DNA from: Triplophysa rosa
Taxonomy: Eukaryota > Chordata > Actinopteri > Cypriniformes > Nemacheilidae
Length of the DNA: 64,000 nucleotides
Reading direction: 5' to 3'
NCBI RefSeq assembly: GCF_024868665.1
Contig: NC_079890.1
Coordinates: forward strand, 37,248,504-37,312,503
A model generated the notes under the pieces. It searched no databases, was not told the DNA's origin, and saw only the letters and a program-made list of their open reading frames with translations. Every line of letters begins with the position of its first letter. Position 1 is the stretch's first letter. Positions 23,118 through 33,909 of this stretch are shown here, piece after piece. The position numbers were made by a program, and so were the translations under genes.

Positions 23118-23462
23118 TTAAAGGGACAGTTCATCCATAAATAAAAATTCTGTCATCATTTACTCACCCTCGAGTTGTTCCAAATCGGTATAAATGTCTT
23201 TGTTCTGATAGACACAGAGAAGGATATTAGAAAAAAGGACAATGGTAGTTAAAAGTGCCCCATTCGTTTGCTTTCCTGTATACATTCCTCAAAGCATCTT
23301 CTACAAAGAAATGTATAAAGCATTTTTTCCGTCAATGGTGGCCAAGAACTGTTTGGTTACAAAGCATTCAGAACAAAGAATTTTATACAGATTTGGAAAA
23401 ACTCACAAAAATATATGACATGAAATGAAGAATTTTCATTTTGGGGTGAACTTCGCCTTTAA
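23118..23462. mobile_element. Angel-like MITE, long variant
   Basis: Both termini are intact (TTAAAGGGACAGTTCATCC and TTTTGGGGTGAACTTCGCC). The internal part differs from the main type ('CTCGAGTTGTTCCAAATC', 'TTTGTTCTGATAGACACAG') and matches the copy at 46831. These two define a distinct subfamily. Confidence 0.9.
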
Positions 23463-23544
23463 TTCTGCTTAAAAAAACAAAATCAAAAAAGACTGTACAC
23501 ACCTCTGCCACAAATGCGTCACAGTGTAACTGTCTATTAATCTT

Positions 23545-23580
23545 ATATATATATATATATATACTGTATATACATATATA
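23545..23580. repeat. (TA)n microsatellite
   Basis: TATATA run with a TACTGTATATAC interruption. Confidence 0.9.
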
Positions 23581-23775
23581 ACACAATGAACTTTTTTTTA
23601 AAGTTGTTTCGCTTTAGGGCTGTCTCTCTTTTGCCTCTCTTTTCTCGTGGTATAAATCCACAGCGCACCCTTTTCCTTTACAGTGGCTCAGCTGTGCTAT
23701 TTCTTTACATTTATTTTGCAGTTGAATTCACAGTTTAAAAGCCAAGTTTTCATTTTTCTATGTTGTTTTAAAAGT

Positions 23776-23862
23776 TAATGAGTAATCGTGTTAAATAATC
23801 GGGATCTCAATATTGGCCAACATAATCGTGATCATGATTTTTGTCATAATCGAGCAGCCCTA
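23776..23862. mobile_element. Fragment of an 'AATCGTGAT' dispersed repeat
   Basis: 'CATAATCGTGATCATGATTT' and 'GTCATAATCGAGCAGCCCTA' are phrases I associate with the edge of a common teleost DNA repeat whose ends carry AGCCCTA. Only the edge is present. Confidence 0.4.
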
Positions 23863-24002
23863 TTTCGCTTTAATTTTTACTGTTTCTTTATGAAGTTTAA
23901 CTTGCTGAATACAAAAATCACATACATCGACGGTACACACCAAAAAGCTAAAAAATATTTCCACACATTTCTGTATTATTACTCGTACGCAGAAATGACA
24001 AG

Positions 24003-24145
24003 GTATGCACTTGGCAGTCGCTTTTATTTCAAGCGACTTACATTGCATTATACTATACATTTGTTTCTGATTATGTGCTGGGATCAAACCCATGACCTTG
24101 GCTTTGCTAACGCCATGCTCTAACCACTGAGCTACAGGAAAAGCT
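24003..24145 (-). mobile_element. tRNA-derived SINE
   Basis: Read on the minus strand it begins CCTGTAGCTCAGTGGTTAGA (tRNA D-arm and A box), then GGTCATGGGTTTGATCCC (B box), then an unrelated body and the tail GTAAGTCGCTTGAAATAAAA with GCGACTGCCAAGTGCAT. The tRNA-like part lacks a full cloverleaf and acceptor stem, so this is a retroposon, not a tRNA gene. The tail is of the type shared with the LINE end at 36296. Confidence 0.88.
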
Positions 24146-24718
24146 TTGATGCTACATGAAAATAAATATTACCACAATAATTAGCACCACAGAATTGTAC
24201 AGTTTGTACAGTATGTATATACCGTATATATATATATGCATACAGTTAATATACATATACAGTACACACAAAAACACATGTGGACATACTTGTTTATATA
24301 AATATGTATATGTCCAACCATGTTGAACATAATTTTGTCAATAATACAATCTAACACACAGAATGTTTTGTATCTAAACTTGTGACGTGGCAATTCAATA
24401 TGTGGCATTTTTAAAAACCGTGTAGTGTATTAAAACACGTTGCACCTGTACAAGAACATGACGTTTTTATATCTGTGAAATTCGCAAAAAAAGCATGAGC
24501 ATTATGTTTGTGTTTCAGATTTCTGTACAGGAAGGGTATGCGAGGGGAGCAGGGGTGTGTGTTTTGGGGCGGATCAGTAGCTCTGGTTGTCTGGGGAGGG
24601 TTTGCTCTTCATGTGTGTGCTCTCCTGAGAGTTAATAGGACATATACCGCCTCAGGACCAGGAACACAAACCACGCTTGTACAGTCTCTCTGTAGCAGAG
24701 GATCACAGCAGTCTGACA
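24146..24718. other. No gene recognised
   Basis: AT-rich sequence with TATA-type runs (24220-24240); no supported feature. Confidence 0.55.
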
Positions 24719-24723
24719 GAGAG

Positions 24724-24787
<64 letters not shown>
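24719..24787. repeat. (GA)n microsatellite
   Basis: Over thirty GA dinucleotides. Arg-Glu and Leu-Ser frames here are artefacts. Confidence 0.97.
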
Positions 24788-24790
<3 letters not shown>

Positions 24791-25009
24791 TTACAGGGGG
24801 CAGGACTTGTATAGCAATGAAAGGAATTAGGTTTTTTGGCATTTTTACAGTTTGACTGATAAAAATCATTACAGAAATCTGGTTTGAAATGTTTTCTAAA
24901 CGCCATACGAACAAAAAAAGGGATGTGTTGTGACATTCATGTAGCAAGTGTGTGAAGACCGTGATGGCATTTCTATAGTGTTTGTGTGTCCTATCCGCTG
25001 GTGTGAAGG

Positions 25010-25330
25010 GTATTTAGATTTCTCTGGCCGCGGGCCTGGTTGGCTGCAGTTTGGCCAGCAGTTGTTTAATCAGGGTTCTTCACACCAGGCTTGTCTCCGG
25101 GCACACGGCCCGTGGAAAAGCCAAACAAACACAACCACACTGAGCCATGTGGCTGGAAGGGGTCTGATAACCAAACACTCTGAAGAAGGGCAGCCATAGA
25201 CCCCTCAGGCAAGACGCTGCTCATGCTGTCCCGAGGACAGATGGGGCCACGGGGCTGAAGGTGCCGGGACCCTGACACATGGGGACTTTAGAGGCCACAT
25301 GCTCTCCGAGCGCTTGCGAAAGTGCTGCTC
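25010..25330. promoter_or_regulatory. Candidate conserved non-coding block
   Basis: GC-rich, non-repetitive: 'TCTGGCCGCGGGCCTGGTTG', 'GGGCACACGGCCCGTGGAAA'. Opposing frames of 70-83 codons have no domain. The call rests on composition only. Confidence 0.22.
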
Positions 25331-26024
25331 TCCACATGAGAGGATTAACATTCACACTGTGAAGACTACACTGGCATCGATATGGTTATAAATGAATGAC
25401 TGTAAGAACAAAGAGGTTAGTTTTTGCTCGGATGAAGGCTTTCTACATCATTAGATCACCTATGCATGAACATGACGTCATTGCCAGATGAACAGTCCGC
25501 GTTGAACGTGTCTATATAATATCAGCAACACATTTTGCAAACACCCGCAATGCGATATTGAGATCCCACTCGCGAATCAATTACGTCAAATGACTTTGGG
25601 CTTCATTTACTGTCCCACTATCGATTGTAGTTATGAGCCTGGACGCAAAGTCGAGCTAATTAAAGAAAATATAATTGATTTTATTTCACCCGCCGTGGGC
25701 TGGAAGGAACCAGTTTAGGCAAACTAGATCGAATCAAAACAGGTTCCCTGAGCTGAGAATCTTTTAATGAGGGAGCGAAACAGAAAATAGATGCACCCAA
25801 GCACGTCATACAATTGACTATAATCATGCGAATAAAACATTGGTAACATTGATATATGAGAATATTTACATTTTAATATTTTATCATTTCTACTTGTGTT
25901 TTATCAATATGTCATTATCATTTTACTATTTCAATCAACTTCAATGTTTTTCTAAATTAATACTACTAAAAAAATTCAACTATGAGCCAATCGGAGTAAA
26001 ACTGTGATTATAAAAAATGTACTA
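25331..26024. other. No gene recognised; one CRE at 25473-25480
   Basis: AT-rich unique sequence. It contains a full TGACGTCA palindrome at 25473-25480. Confidence 0.5.
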
Positions 26025-26252
26025 AACCCAGCCCGATCTCACTAGAATTCATAACTTTTTTACGAGGTTGCTCATTCGTATCAATTTGTACAATGCGAGT
26101 CATATAAACATAAGATTATTAGAAAAATCGTAAAGGAGATCATACTGAAACGAATAAAATCGTCCAAATTTATACGAATTCGCCACATCGTAAAATTCTC
26201 TGAGAAGTTTCGTAACTTGTAAAAGTTATGAATTGCCATGAGATTGTGTTAC
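26025..26252. mobile_element. Short inverted-repeat DNA element
   Basis: The left end 'CCCGATCTCACTAGAATTCA' plus TAACTTTTT is mirrored by 'AAAAGTTATGAATTGCCATG' plus AGATTG. Internal words (ACGAATT, CGTAAA) also pair. It is about 230 bp and non-coding, a MITE of a type common in cyprinids. Confidence 0.75.
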
Positions 26253-26281
26253 TATACCAAGTAACGTTGTCAATAAAGACG

Positions 26282-26682
26282 CACTGATACTAAATTTCTC
26301 CACCGATACCGATCGGTTCTGATCGATACGGATTCTGAAGATTGAATTAATATTTCTTACATTTACATTTATTCATTTGGCAGACGCATTTATCCAAAGC
26401 GACTTACAAGTAGGAGAGCATATAACATTTTGTCAACACGCTAAACGGTACCGTTAGTTTACAAGGCTATGCTACTATAAGAGGATTAAAGCTGGAGTAA
26501 GCAAAGGAGAGAATGAACAAGATAAAACATTTTTACACACAAGACATAGACAGTTATTGGTTAACTTTCTGAATGTTATTAATTCAAATAACGACTATTA
26601 ATATTAAACATCAAACAGGTGATCATTGCATTTTTCTGTCCTCTTTTGATTGACAGGATATATCGGCCCTGATCATCGGCTG
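26282..26682. mobile_element. 'CCGATACCGAT' repeat split by a LINE tail
   Basis: Positions 26282-26350 ('ACCGATACCGATCGGTTC') and 26655-26682 ('GATATATCGGCCCTGATCAT') look like the two ends of one teleost repeat. The LINE-derived tail at 26358-26535 lies between them. Confidence 0.5.
26358..26535 (-). mobile_element. LINE 3'-end fragment, same family as 36296
   Basis: It shares with 36296-36480 the ordered phrases 'CATTTATTCATTTGGCAGAC', 'CTTACAAGTAGGAGAGCATA', 'TTGTCAACACGCTAAAC', 'CCGTTAGTTTACAAGGC' and 'GAGGATTAAAGCTG'. It is the 3' untranslated end of a LINE in minus orientation, truncated before the coding part. Confidence 0.8.
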
Positions 26683-27054
26683 TAAGATCAGGGAGTTTGA
26701 GTACATTTTGATATCTAGAAACATTTGTGAAAACAGGACGCAAATAAAAACTTAATCTACAGCATAACTGCAACACACAGACATCAAGAATCAGTGTATG
26801 AACATGGTGACAATCAACAGACTAATTCAGATAAACAGATAAACCGCAATGCATGCTGGGAATCATGAATGCGTTTTGTACTATGATGTTACCCAGCATG
26901 CATTGCAGTATAACATTTTTGTTTGGTGATTGTCACCATTACTGAGGTTCATACACTGATTCTTGATGTCTGTGTGTTGCAGTCAGCTGTAGATTAAGTT
27001 TTTATTTGCGTCCTGTTTCTAGATATCAAAATGTACTTAAACTCCCTGATCTTA
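26683..27054. repeat. Large near-perfect palindrome (foldback)
   Basis: The left arm 26683-26860 and right arm 26892-27054 are inverted copies around a loop of about 31 bp. Matching pairs include TAAGATCAGGGAG/CTCCCTGATCTTA, 'ACATCAAGAATCAGTGTATG' with its complement near 26954, and GCAATGCATGCTGGG/CCCAGCATGCATTGC at the loop. The left arm carries about 11 extra bases near 26725-26740. No coding capacity; probably a foldback-type DNA element. Confidence 0.92.
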
Positions 27055-27726
27055 TAGTGTTCTTTCATGATCAACAGCACAGCACTCAAATGAGATGAAA
27101 TCAGTGAATCAAACCACAACATGATAGTGATTTTAATGATCCCCAATCAACACTCAATTAGTTTCTCATTGCATTGCCATAACGATTGTACTTTAAAAGC
27201 CCACAGATACAGCATGTTAAAAACACAACCTATAAAAGTCAAGGGTCAAGAGCCCAACTCAAGAAAACACTGTTCACCATGATGGTGACTTTTCTTAGCT
27301 GGGGACGTTCTTAAAACATTAAAAAACTGGACACTGAACGTTTTTAAAACGTTTTCAAAAGCATGAAAAACCTCTAAGGAAAGTTCTTATAACAAACTTT
27401 TGTTAGCTGGGTATATGTTTTCCGTGCTGTTTAAAGCCGAATTACTAGCCGCTTCGGCGAAATCGCTTTTTCAAGTGTCGTAGCTTCTTGTATCATCTGG
27501 TTAGGCCACAGTGTTAGAAGGGAAAGAATTAATTTGTTATTATTCTTATTTACGGAGTTATATGTGTGTTTTGCTTCTTTCATTTAATGTCTGTGTTTCT
27601 GACTTTTTCTTCCAAAAGTTTCGTCCCAAAAGAAAATTTTTGTGTCTGATGATTTTTAGGTAAATTCTACCTTCTCTGAATAATATTTAAAGTTTAATTA
27701 TTCTTTTTGATTATTTGTTATTAATA
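27055..27726. other. No gene; possible short element at 27291-27410
   Basis: Positions 27291-27410 show 'TTAGCTGGGGACGTTC' at one side and 'TTGTTAGCTGGGT' at the other, plus AACGTTTTTAAAACGTTTT in the middle, a pattern seen in small fish repeats. The remainder is unique AT-rich DNA. Confidence 0.4.
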
Positions 27727-29850
27727 TTTAATTCAATTCAATTCAATTTTATTTATATAGCGCTTTTCACAATGTGCATTGTTCCAAAGCAGCTTTACAG
27801 GAGCAAATAAGAAAAACACAGAAAGGTAAAACACAGCACAGTGCATGGTGTTTATAGACCAAGCAAGATCATTATAATAAATAATATCTAATAAATAAAT
27901 GAATAAATAAATAAATGCAGTCTCCCGGTGAGCAAGCCAACACTGCACTGCTGTGGTGAGGAACCCAAACTCCAATGATGAATAAATGGAGAAAAAAAAA
28001 CCTCGGGAGAAACCAGGCTCAGCCGGGAGGGCCAGATCTCCTCTGACGTGTCATAGCTGCACTCAGTGACCCCGACCAAAGCCACCGAGCAACGTCTACG
28101 AAGAACAGGGAGAGCCCTCGAGCCGCGACCCAGGAAGCCCCACCCGCCGAAACCGTGCAGGTCCAACCCGGTCCCATTCCGCGATCAACAACAGACAACA
28201 GAGGAACAACCAGGGAAAAGTAGTAATGGCATAATTAACTTTATTCCTCTGTTGTCCGACATCGACCACAAAACAAGACCAACCAGACCAGACTCACACA
28301 GTCCCAACAAATGAAACGCCCCAAACCACAACCAACAAGCCCCCCCACTCCCTACAAACACCCACCCAGCTACCTCCAATCAAAGTCACTGAGTGCAGCC
28401 ATAACTTCAAACTGCTGTCATGTGATGTAAGTTTAGCATTAAATACCAAGTATTGTAAATTTAGCATTAATGTGACAAGTAGTCCGTCTTTGCTCTTGGT
28501 TGGGGATGGAATTGTCTGAGCTGGGCCTGTCAGATGGTCGCTTTTCTCTTGGGTGGTGATGGAATTGCCTTGGATGGAGCTGGTATGGTCAGTCAGTCCG
28601 CAGGCTCTCGCAGGAGGATGGCACGGGATTTTCCGATGTAGCTGGCGTAATCTCTAGTTGGGGATGGGCATTTGACGTTCATCTGGGCCTGGCGGAATCT
28701 CTCCCTACCTCGGGATGGGCATCCCGAGGCGAGGGCAGAAAGAGAATAATTAGCGTAGCTGCTGTTCATTAGCTATGTATTAGTGAGTGCTTGGCTGAAA
28801 AGATGTGTCTTTAATCTAGATTTAAATAGGGAGAGTGTGTCTGACCCTGGAATAGTATCAGGAAGGTTATTCAAGAGTTTAGGTGCTACGTATGAGAAAG
28901 CTCTACCCCCTTTGGTGGATTTAGTTATTCTAGGTGTTATCAAAAGTCTGGAGTTTTGAGATCTTAGAGAGCGTGATGGGTTGTAGTGTGGTAGAAGCTC
29001 TGTTATGTAGGTAGGGGCTAAACCGTTTAAGGCTTTATAAGTAATTAAAAGAACTTTAAAGTCAATACGATACTTAATGGGTAACCAGTGAAGGGTTGAT
29101 AACATTGGGGTTATGTGATCGTATTTTCTGGACCTGGTTAGAACTCAGGCAGCTGCATTCTGAACTAACTGTAGTTTGTTTATTGATGCTGCAGGACAAC
29201 CACTAAACAGTGCATTACAGTAGTCAAGTCTTGAGGTCACAAATGCATGAATAAGCTTCTCTGCATCAGCCACACATAAAATATTTCGCAATTTCGCAAC
29301 ATTTCTAAGGTGGAAGAAGGCTGTTTTTGTGACATTAGAGATGTGATTTTTAAATGACAGGTTGCTGTCTAATATAACGCCGAGGTCTTTAACTGTATTT
29401 GTTGGAGTAACAGTGCAGCCTTCAACTTGCAGGTTATAATTCAAAATATTCTGCTCACGTGTCTTGGTCCGATAAGTAATATTTCTGTTTTATTAGAATT
29501 TAAAAGAAGGAAATTACAAGTCATCCAATGTTTTATATCGTCGATGCACTCTGCCAATTTGGACAGCTGGAAGGAATCATCTGGTCTTGATGAGATATAT
29601 AGCTGAGTATCATCTGCATAACAGTGGAAGCTAATTCCATGTTTTCTAATAATGTTTCCAAGGGGCAGCATGTATATGGAGAATAGCAAGGGTCCTAAAA
29701 CCGATCCCTGAGGCAATCCATAATTTACTTGCGCTAGATTTGATGATTCCCCATTTAAATGGACAAATTGACGTCTGTCTGATAAGTAAGATCTGAACCA
29801 TTGTAGTGCCTGTCCCTGAATACTGGTATAATTGTGTAAGCGATTTAATC
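27727..29850 (-). mobile_element. 5'-truncated L2-clade LINE
   Basis: On the minus strand a reverse transcriptase fragment is followed by the C-terminal domain, a 3' UTR of about 1 kb and a 3' end containing GTAAAGCTGCTTTGGAACAA and GCGCTATATAAATAAAATTG, with a short ATTGA-type terminal repeat. These are hallmarks of L2-clade elements in fish. The 5' break lies inside the reverse transcriptase near 29850, giving about 2.1 kb against several kb for a full element, as expected from incomplete target-primed reverse transcription. Adjacent sequence at 29855-30050 is unrelated. Confidence 0.92.
28773..29850 (-). pseudogene. LINE ORF2 remnant (reverse transcriptase, C-terminus)
   Basis: The frame segments in order are WFRSYLSDRRQ upstream, PQGSVLGPLLFSIYM (RT motif 4 region), YADDTQLYIS (catalytic YADD box, motif 5), then VKDLGVILDSNLSFKNHI, LDYCNALFSG, and LHWLPIKYRIDFKVLL with a C-terminal end LKTHLFSQA. 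The catalytic aspartates of YADD are present. It is broken by a one-base frameshift in the A/T run near 29441-29447 and by a TGA at 29145-29147, in a place where relatives usually carry an arginine codon, which suits CpG decay. N-terminal RT and endonuclease parts are absent. Confidence 0.92.
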
Positions 29851-30050
29851 AAGTAGACCTTGGAACCTTAAGTCAATTTTATTATGTCACAATTTGCATT
29901 TACTCAATTTTATTGTGTAACTTTTAAGCAATAAAATTGATTGAAATTTACTCATTTCTAATAAGTTGTATTTAATCAAAAAAATTGCTTGTAATCTGTT
30001 GCCATAATTTTATTGAGTAGATCTAAGGTATTACTTTTTACAGTGCATTG
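29851..30050. mobile_element. Probable DNA-element fragment ending TTTTTACAGTG
   Basis: Rich in 'CAATTTTATTGTGTAACTTT'-type words and ending 'GGTATTACTTTTTACAGTGC', the CACTGTAAAAA terminus (reversed) of a common fish MITE. The other end may have been removed at the LINE junction. Confidence 0.4.
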
Positions 30051-30962
30051 AGTCAGTCAAAAAGTCCAAATGTTTGACTTTTGTGCACATTGAAGTTCAG
30101 TACAGTAAGTGTACATACGGTGCATCATTTGTAACAATTGTACCCACAGAGCCTGTCTCTCTCACACGGTGGGCCGTCATCCTTCCCTGGCCGTGTGGAT
30201 GGCACACAGCTGCGAGGAGCCTCTCAGCGGGGAAACATCACTTCCATCTGTCTGCAACCCAGGGTGGCGTCTATCTAGAGCACCGCATGCCCCGAGAAAA
30301 AGGTTCAGTGTGTATGGAAGAACATAGAGAAACTCTCCCATGCACCTGTTCCAGATTGTCCAACTCCATCCATTTGTCATGGTCATTTTGTGCCGCTAAA
30401 GGAATTTTACCCACCTGCACCTGGTTTAAATGGAAAAGCTCTTACGAGCAGAGAAATTCTCCCAGCGCCGTGTGAAAATATGACACTTGTTAACAGCATT
30501 TTGGCTGGTGGTATCCAGCGCACTTTGTGAGGGAATGCGCACTTCTCGACATCTGCTGACTATCGACAGATGCGACGATAGACGTGTTGCTATACGCGCT
30601 CGCAGAACCGAGCATGGACACCATCCAAGAGCATCATCAACAACGAGTCAAAGTGTGTGTGTCACGTGAGTTTGTGTGTGTTACACGCCGCACTCAATTT
30701 GGCAGGTGCGCATCGACAGACTTGAATTCGCGCCAAGTCGGCGGTGAAAAAAACGAGAGGGAGATAGAGGCCGTGCATCTGTGCGAGGTGACATATGGAG
30801 AGGCTTTAACTTCCAGAATTCGGTTAAGATCTTGAGCTTCTCTGGGCCGGTCTGAGCCAAGCAGGTGTGCGGAGAAATACGGGAGAGAAAGAAAAAGTTC
30901 AGCCAGGGGCTGTCGAGGAGTCATTCATAAAAGCCATTTTTCCAGAGTCGGAATGGGAGGCT
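30051..30962. other. No gene recognised; CpG-containing stretch
   Basis: Unique sequence with CpG-richer parts at 30150-30300 and 30500-30740 ('GATGCGACGATAGACGTG'). Frames 30074-30475 (133 codons) and 30584-30835 have no domain, and opposing frames overlap them. It might be regulatory. Confidence 0.4.
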
Positions 30963-31095
30963 TTAAAGAGACGGTTCACCCAAAAGTGAAAATGCTTATG
31001 TTATTTTTTACTCACCCTTGATAGTGACCCCTCATGATAGTTTTGTTTTACCTGTGAACACAAAATAAGAAGTTTAGCAGAAGGATTTATCATGT
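30963..31095. mobile_element. Angel-like MITE, left-end fragment
   Basis: Starts TTTAAAGAGACGGTTCACCC and keeps 'TTTTTACTCACCC' and 'GTGAACACAAAATAAGAAG'; the right half is missing. Confidence 0.75.
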
Positions 31096-31610
31096 TCGGA
31101 GTCTGACTTTGCTTGTTTTTTTGTTGTGTGACATTTGGGGGTGGTAAAGCATTCTCCATTACAAGTGTCTGTGTTGTTGTTATGGTTCTATTCAGGGCAG
31201 TACAGTGTGTAGCACGCGTGCGATACAGTTTGGCAGGTGCATTAGACAGTGCCGCTTGTTTGTGTGAAGTGCGTTTGTCGTTGTGCTTGTTCGTGTGTGA
31301 GGTTAACTAATGGCGGAATTCTACTATTTAAATATGTCCTCTACTTGTTCTGCATGTCTATGAGTGAATGAGCTGCACACTTTAACATGTTACAAGCGTG
31401 ACACTCGTGGATTTTTCTGTATCTCAATATACGAGGATGTGAACGCATGAACTTCATCCACAGAGTTGTTCTGAGTTTATTTTACGAGCATTTCACTGTT
31501 TGAGTGAAGCTACTGTCAAACACAACGAAACTCAAGCATCTTCGCGACAACCCGCCAAAATAAAAGTCTGCTTAATTTGAACCAGATGATAAAATAATAA
31601 ACTTATAATG

Positions 31611-31745
31611 TTGTAAACTGCAGTAAACACTATAGCACACTTTAATATTTACTAGAGTAAGGTTTAAATATACTATAGTACACAAAAATTTTACTGCAGT
31701 TTAATGTATCAAATATTATAGTATACAGTATTTTATGGACAAATG
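31611..31745. mobile_element. 'tatagta' short palindromic repeat
   Basis: Alternating 'AACACTATAGCACAC', 'AATATACTATAGTACAC' and 'ATTATAGTATACAG' words, typical of a short teleost foldback element; limits approximate. Confidence 0.45.
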
Positions 31746-31856
31746 TATTACTGTGTAGTAAAGCATTGAAAATACAGAACTCAAAAAAATGTAAAAGGAA
31801 AAAAACCAATTTGGGGAAAACAAAAAATTATATGGCCCTAATTTATCCATTTGTAT

Positions 31857-31970
31857 AACGCCAAGGTCATGGGTTCGATCCCAGGGACTGCACATACTTA
31901 GAAACAAATGTGTAGTATAATGCAATGTAAGTCGCTTAAAGCGTCTGCCAAATGCATAAATGTATATGTA
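31857..31970 (+). mobile_element. tRNA-derived SINE, 5'-truncated
   Basis: Starts inside the tRNA-like part at ACGCCAAGGTCATGGGTTCG, with the B box GGTTCGATCCC intact, followed by the body and the tail GTAAGTCGCTTAAAGCGTCT and GCCAAATGCATAAATGTA. The A-box half is missing. It is the same subfamily as 24003-24145. Confidence 0.85.
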
Positions 31971-32279
31971 AGTGTATATTTCGTTATAAAAACATGAAAA
32001 TATAAACTATATGCCAATGCACAACCACATGACCAAAAAATGCACTCCTCACGTTCGATTAAACCATCAATGTACCCATCAATGTACCCAACTATACCCA
32101 GCTCAACCACAACCCAACCATCCATCTTGGAAGTGCTAATGGTCCAGCTGATGGTCAACCCAAACCATGTAAAGCTGGATTTACCTGGATTATACAGAAG
32201 GCCACACTTGGAACCTTCATCTTGCTTCATGTGAGCTCAACATGTGTGCAAATGGAAAGCAGTGTTATTTTGTCATTGA
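31971..32279. other. No gene recognised
   Basis: Unique AT-rich sequence; 32040-32110 has a short imperfect repeat of CCATCAATGTACCCA. Confidence 0.5.
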
Positions 32280-32560
32280 GCTCAGCTACCTGGTTAAAAT
32301 CCTAATTAAGCTCTCCCCTGTGCTGGCGCTCTATCTGTTTTCAGAGGAGAGCCTGGACGCCGCTGATATGCGGATCTCACTGAAGCGCCTGCTCCGGTCC
32401 GGTTCTGCCGTGGGCTGGAGGAGATAAGACACGCCGGCTGCTCGCATAACGCTCCCCTCCATCCTGACCTTATCGTCGGGAGCAAAGCAGGTCTGGGTCA
32501 CAAACCGCCACCATCACACCTGTGCAGGAGACGACAGGAGCGCAGCGATTATAGAGGAAT
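32280..32560. promoter_or_regulatory. Candidate conserved block or small exon
   Basis: Non-repetitive, GC-richer. After a pyrimidine-leading CTATCTGTTTTCAG (acceptor-like, 32330-32343) an open stretch encodes ESLDAADMRISLKRLLRSGS before a stop at 32425-32427. An exon ending in a stop would need an upstream gene, and none is visible. I think conserved non-coding DNA is as likely. It contains a TCCTAATTAAGC homeodomain-type core. Confidence 0.25.
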
Positions 32561-32657
32561 CATTATCTCACTTTTGCCAAAAAACGCATTTAATAGATGA
32601 CAAACAACTGAGGGATAAACATACACTTTACATACTGTACACACACACACACATCGG

Positions 32658-33055
32658 CAGGGCTGGGGAGTAACGAAATACATGTAATTTAGTTACATAT
32701 TTAAAATACAAAATTTGAGTAACTGTATTTCATTACAGTTACTTTTTAAATGGTGGTAATCAAATTACAGTTACATCCGAAAAGTATTTTAGATTACCAA
32801 AGTGATTACTTGGAATTTCAATGGCATTTATTTCATTTAAAAAATAATCGCAGTTTGTCATTTTAGTGTCCTGCTTTCTAGATGTTAGCATTACCATCTG
32901 ACAATGAAACCGTTTATATTTTCTTGAAGTGCTCAGTCTGAAGTTGGACGTGATATATTTCCTATATCTAAGATTTGGAATGTTACATATTTTATAAAGA
33001 AACAAAACGATAATGCTGAATTTGCATGTAACTTTATAATGCACAGTTATCAATA
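32658..33055. mobile_element. 'GGGGAGTAACG' fish dispersed repeat
   Basis: The left edge 'CAGGGCTGGGGAGTAACGAA' followed by 'CATGTAATTTAGTTACATAT' and 'TAACTGTATTTCATTACAGT' is a phrase found at the end of a very common teleost DNA element. The right limit is uncertain and placed where the TAACTGT-type words end. Confidence 0.6.
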
Positions 33056-33495
33056 GATATCCTACTCATTTGTCAAACCACCAGTTGCAAAAGATGAAAT
33101 AATTATTTCTCGTCTATGCATTTTGTTTACATAAAAACTTAATGTTTATCATTTAATATTTTCATTGTTCTGCATGCCGCGTTCTTTTATGCCTATTTTA
33201 ACTTTTCCGAAAGAAATATTGGAGACAAACCGAGTTATGAAGGAGCATCTTCTGAGCAATAATACTGTCCTTTGCATATAGGCCGAGGAAAGTCCCTGAA
33301 ATATTTGTGGTAATGGGGATAAAAAAAGACGCTACAGTCAGGCCTCTGTTACACAAGTTCCACCTGTAACACATGGCCAAACTCCCCCCCCCACACACAC
33401 ACTACTCTCATATCCACTCTGCTGGCCACCATCTGTGGGAGTTTGGCAGTGACAGCCGGTACATCTGTGTGCACATCCCCTTTCACTTCTGCGCT

Positions 33496-33499
<4 letters not shown>
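33056..33499. other. No gene; possible R-family fragment
   Basis: Positions 33226-33280 ('GAGTTATGAAGGAGCATCTT', 'CTGAGCAATA') resemble the 3' extension of family R copy 1 near 2536-2570. Otherwise unique. Confidence 0.4.
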
Positions 33500-33526
<27 letters not shown>

Positions 33527-33551
33527 CATGTGCGTGTGTGCGTGTGTGTGG
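33500..33551. repeat. (TG)n microsatellite
   Basis: TG run with CATGTGCG interruptions. Confidence 0.95.
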
Positions 33552-33909
33552 GCCAGTGGGTCACAGCTGTACACAATCTAATTTCTCAGTAGCAGAAACA
33601 TAGCGACTGACCGGAGGGCTGAAAGCACCAGCCTTTAGAAAAACATATGTTCATTTTAAACTCTCTTTTACTGTTTATTATCATTTAAACAAGGTCCAGT
33701 ATCAATAGTGGTGTTAAAAAGGCCTTCAATATGTCTAGTGTTTCTAGGTTCAGGAATGAGACTTTAAGTATTTGTGCTGCAGATATGATTCTCAGATTAT
33801 GAGAATCAGCTTCTTGAGTAAAAAGTGCCGTTTCTTGGCTTTCGTGTTTTTCACTTGCTGTAGAAATCCTGTAAATTTACAATAAAAGGGAACACCACAT
33901 TTAGGGACA

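Noticed and set aside
24508..24947. Arg-Glu-rich and Leu-Ser-rich frames
   Set aside because: Low-complexity translation of the (GA)n microsatellite.
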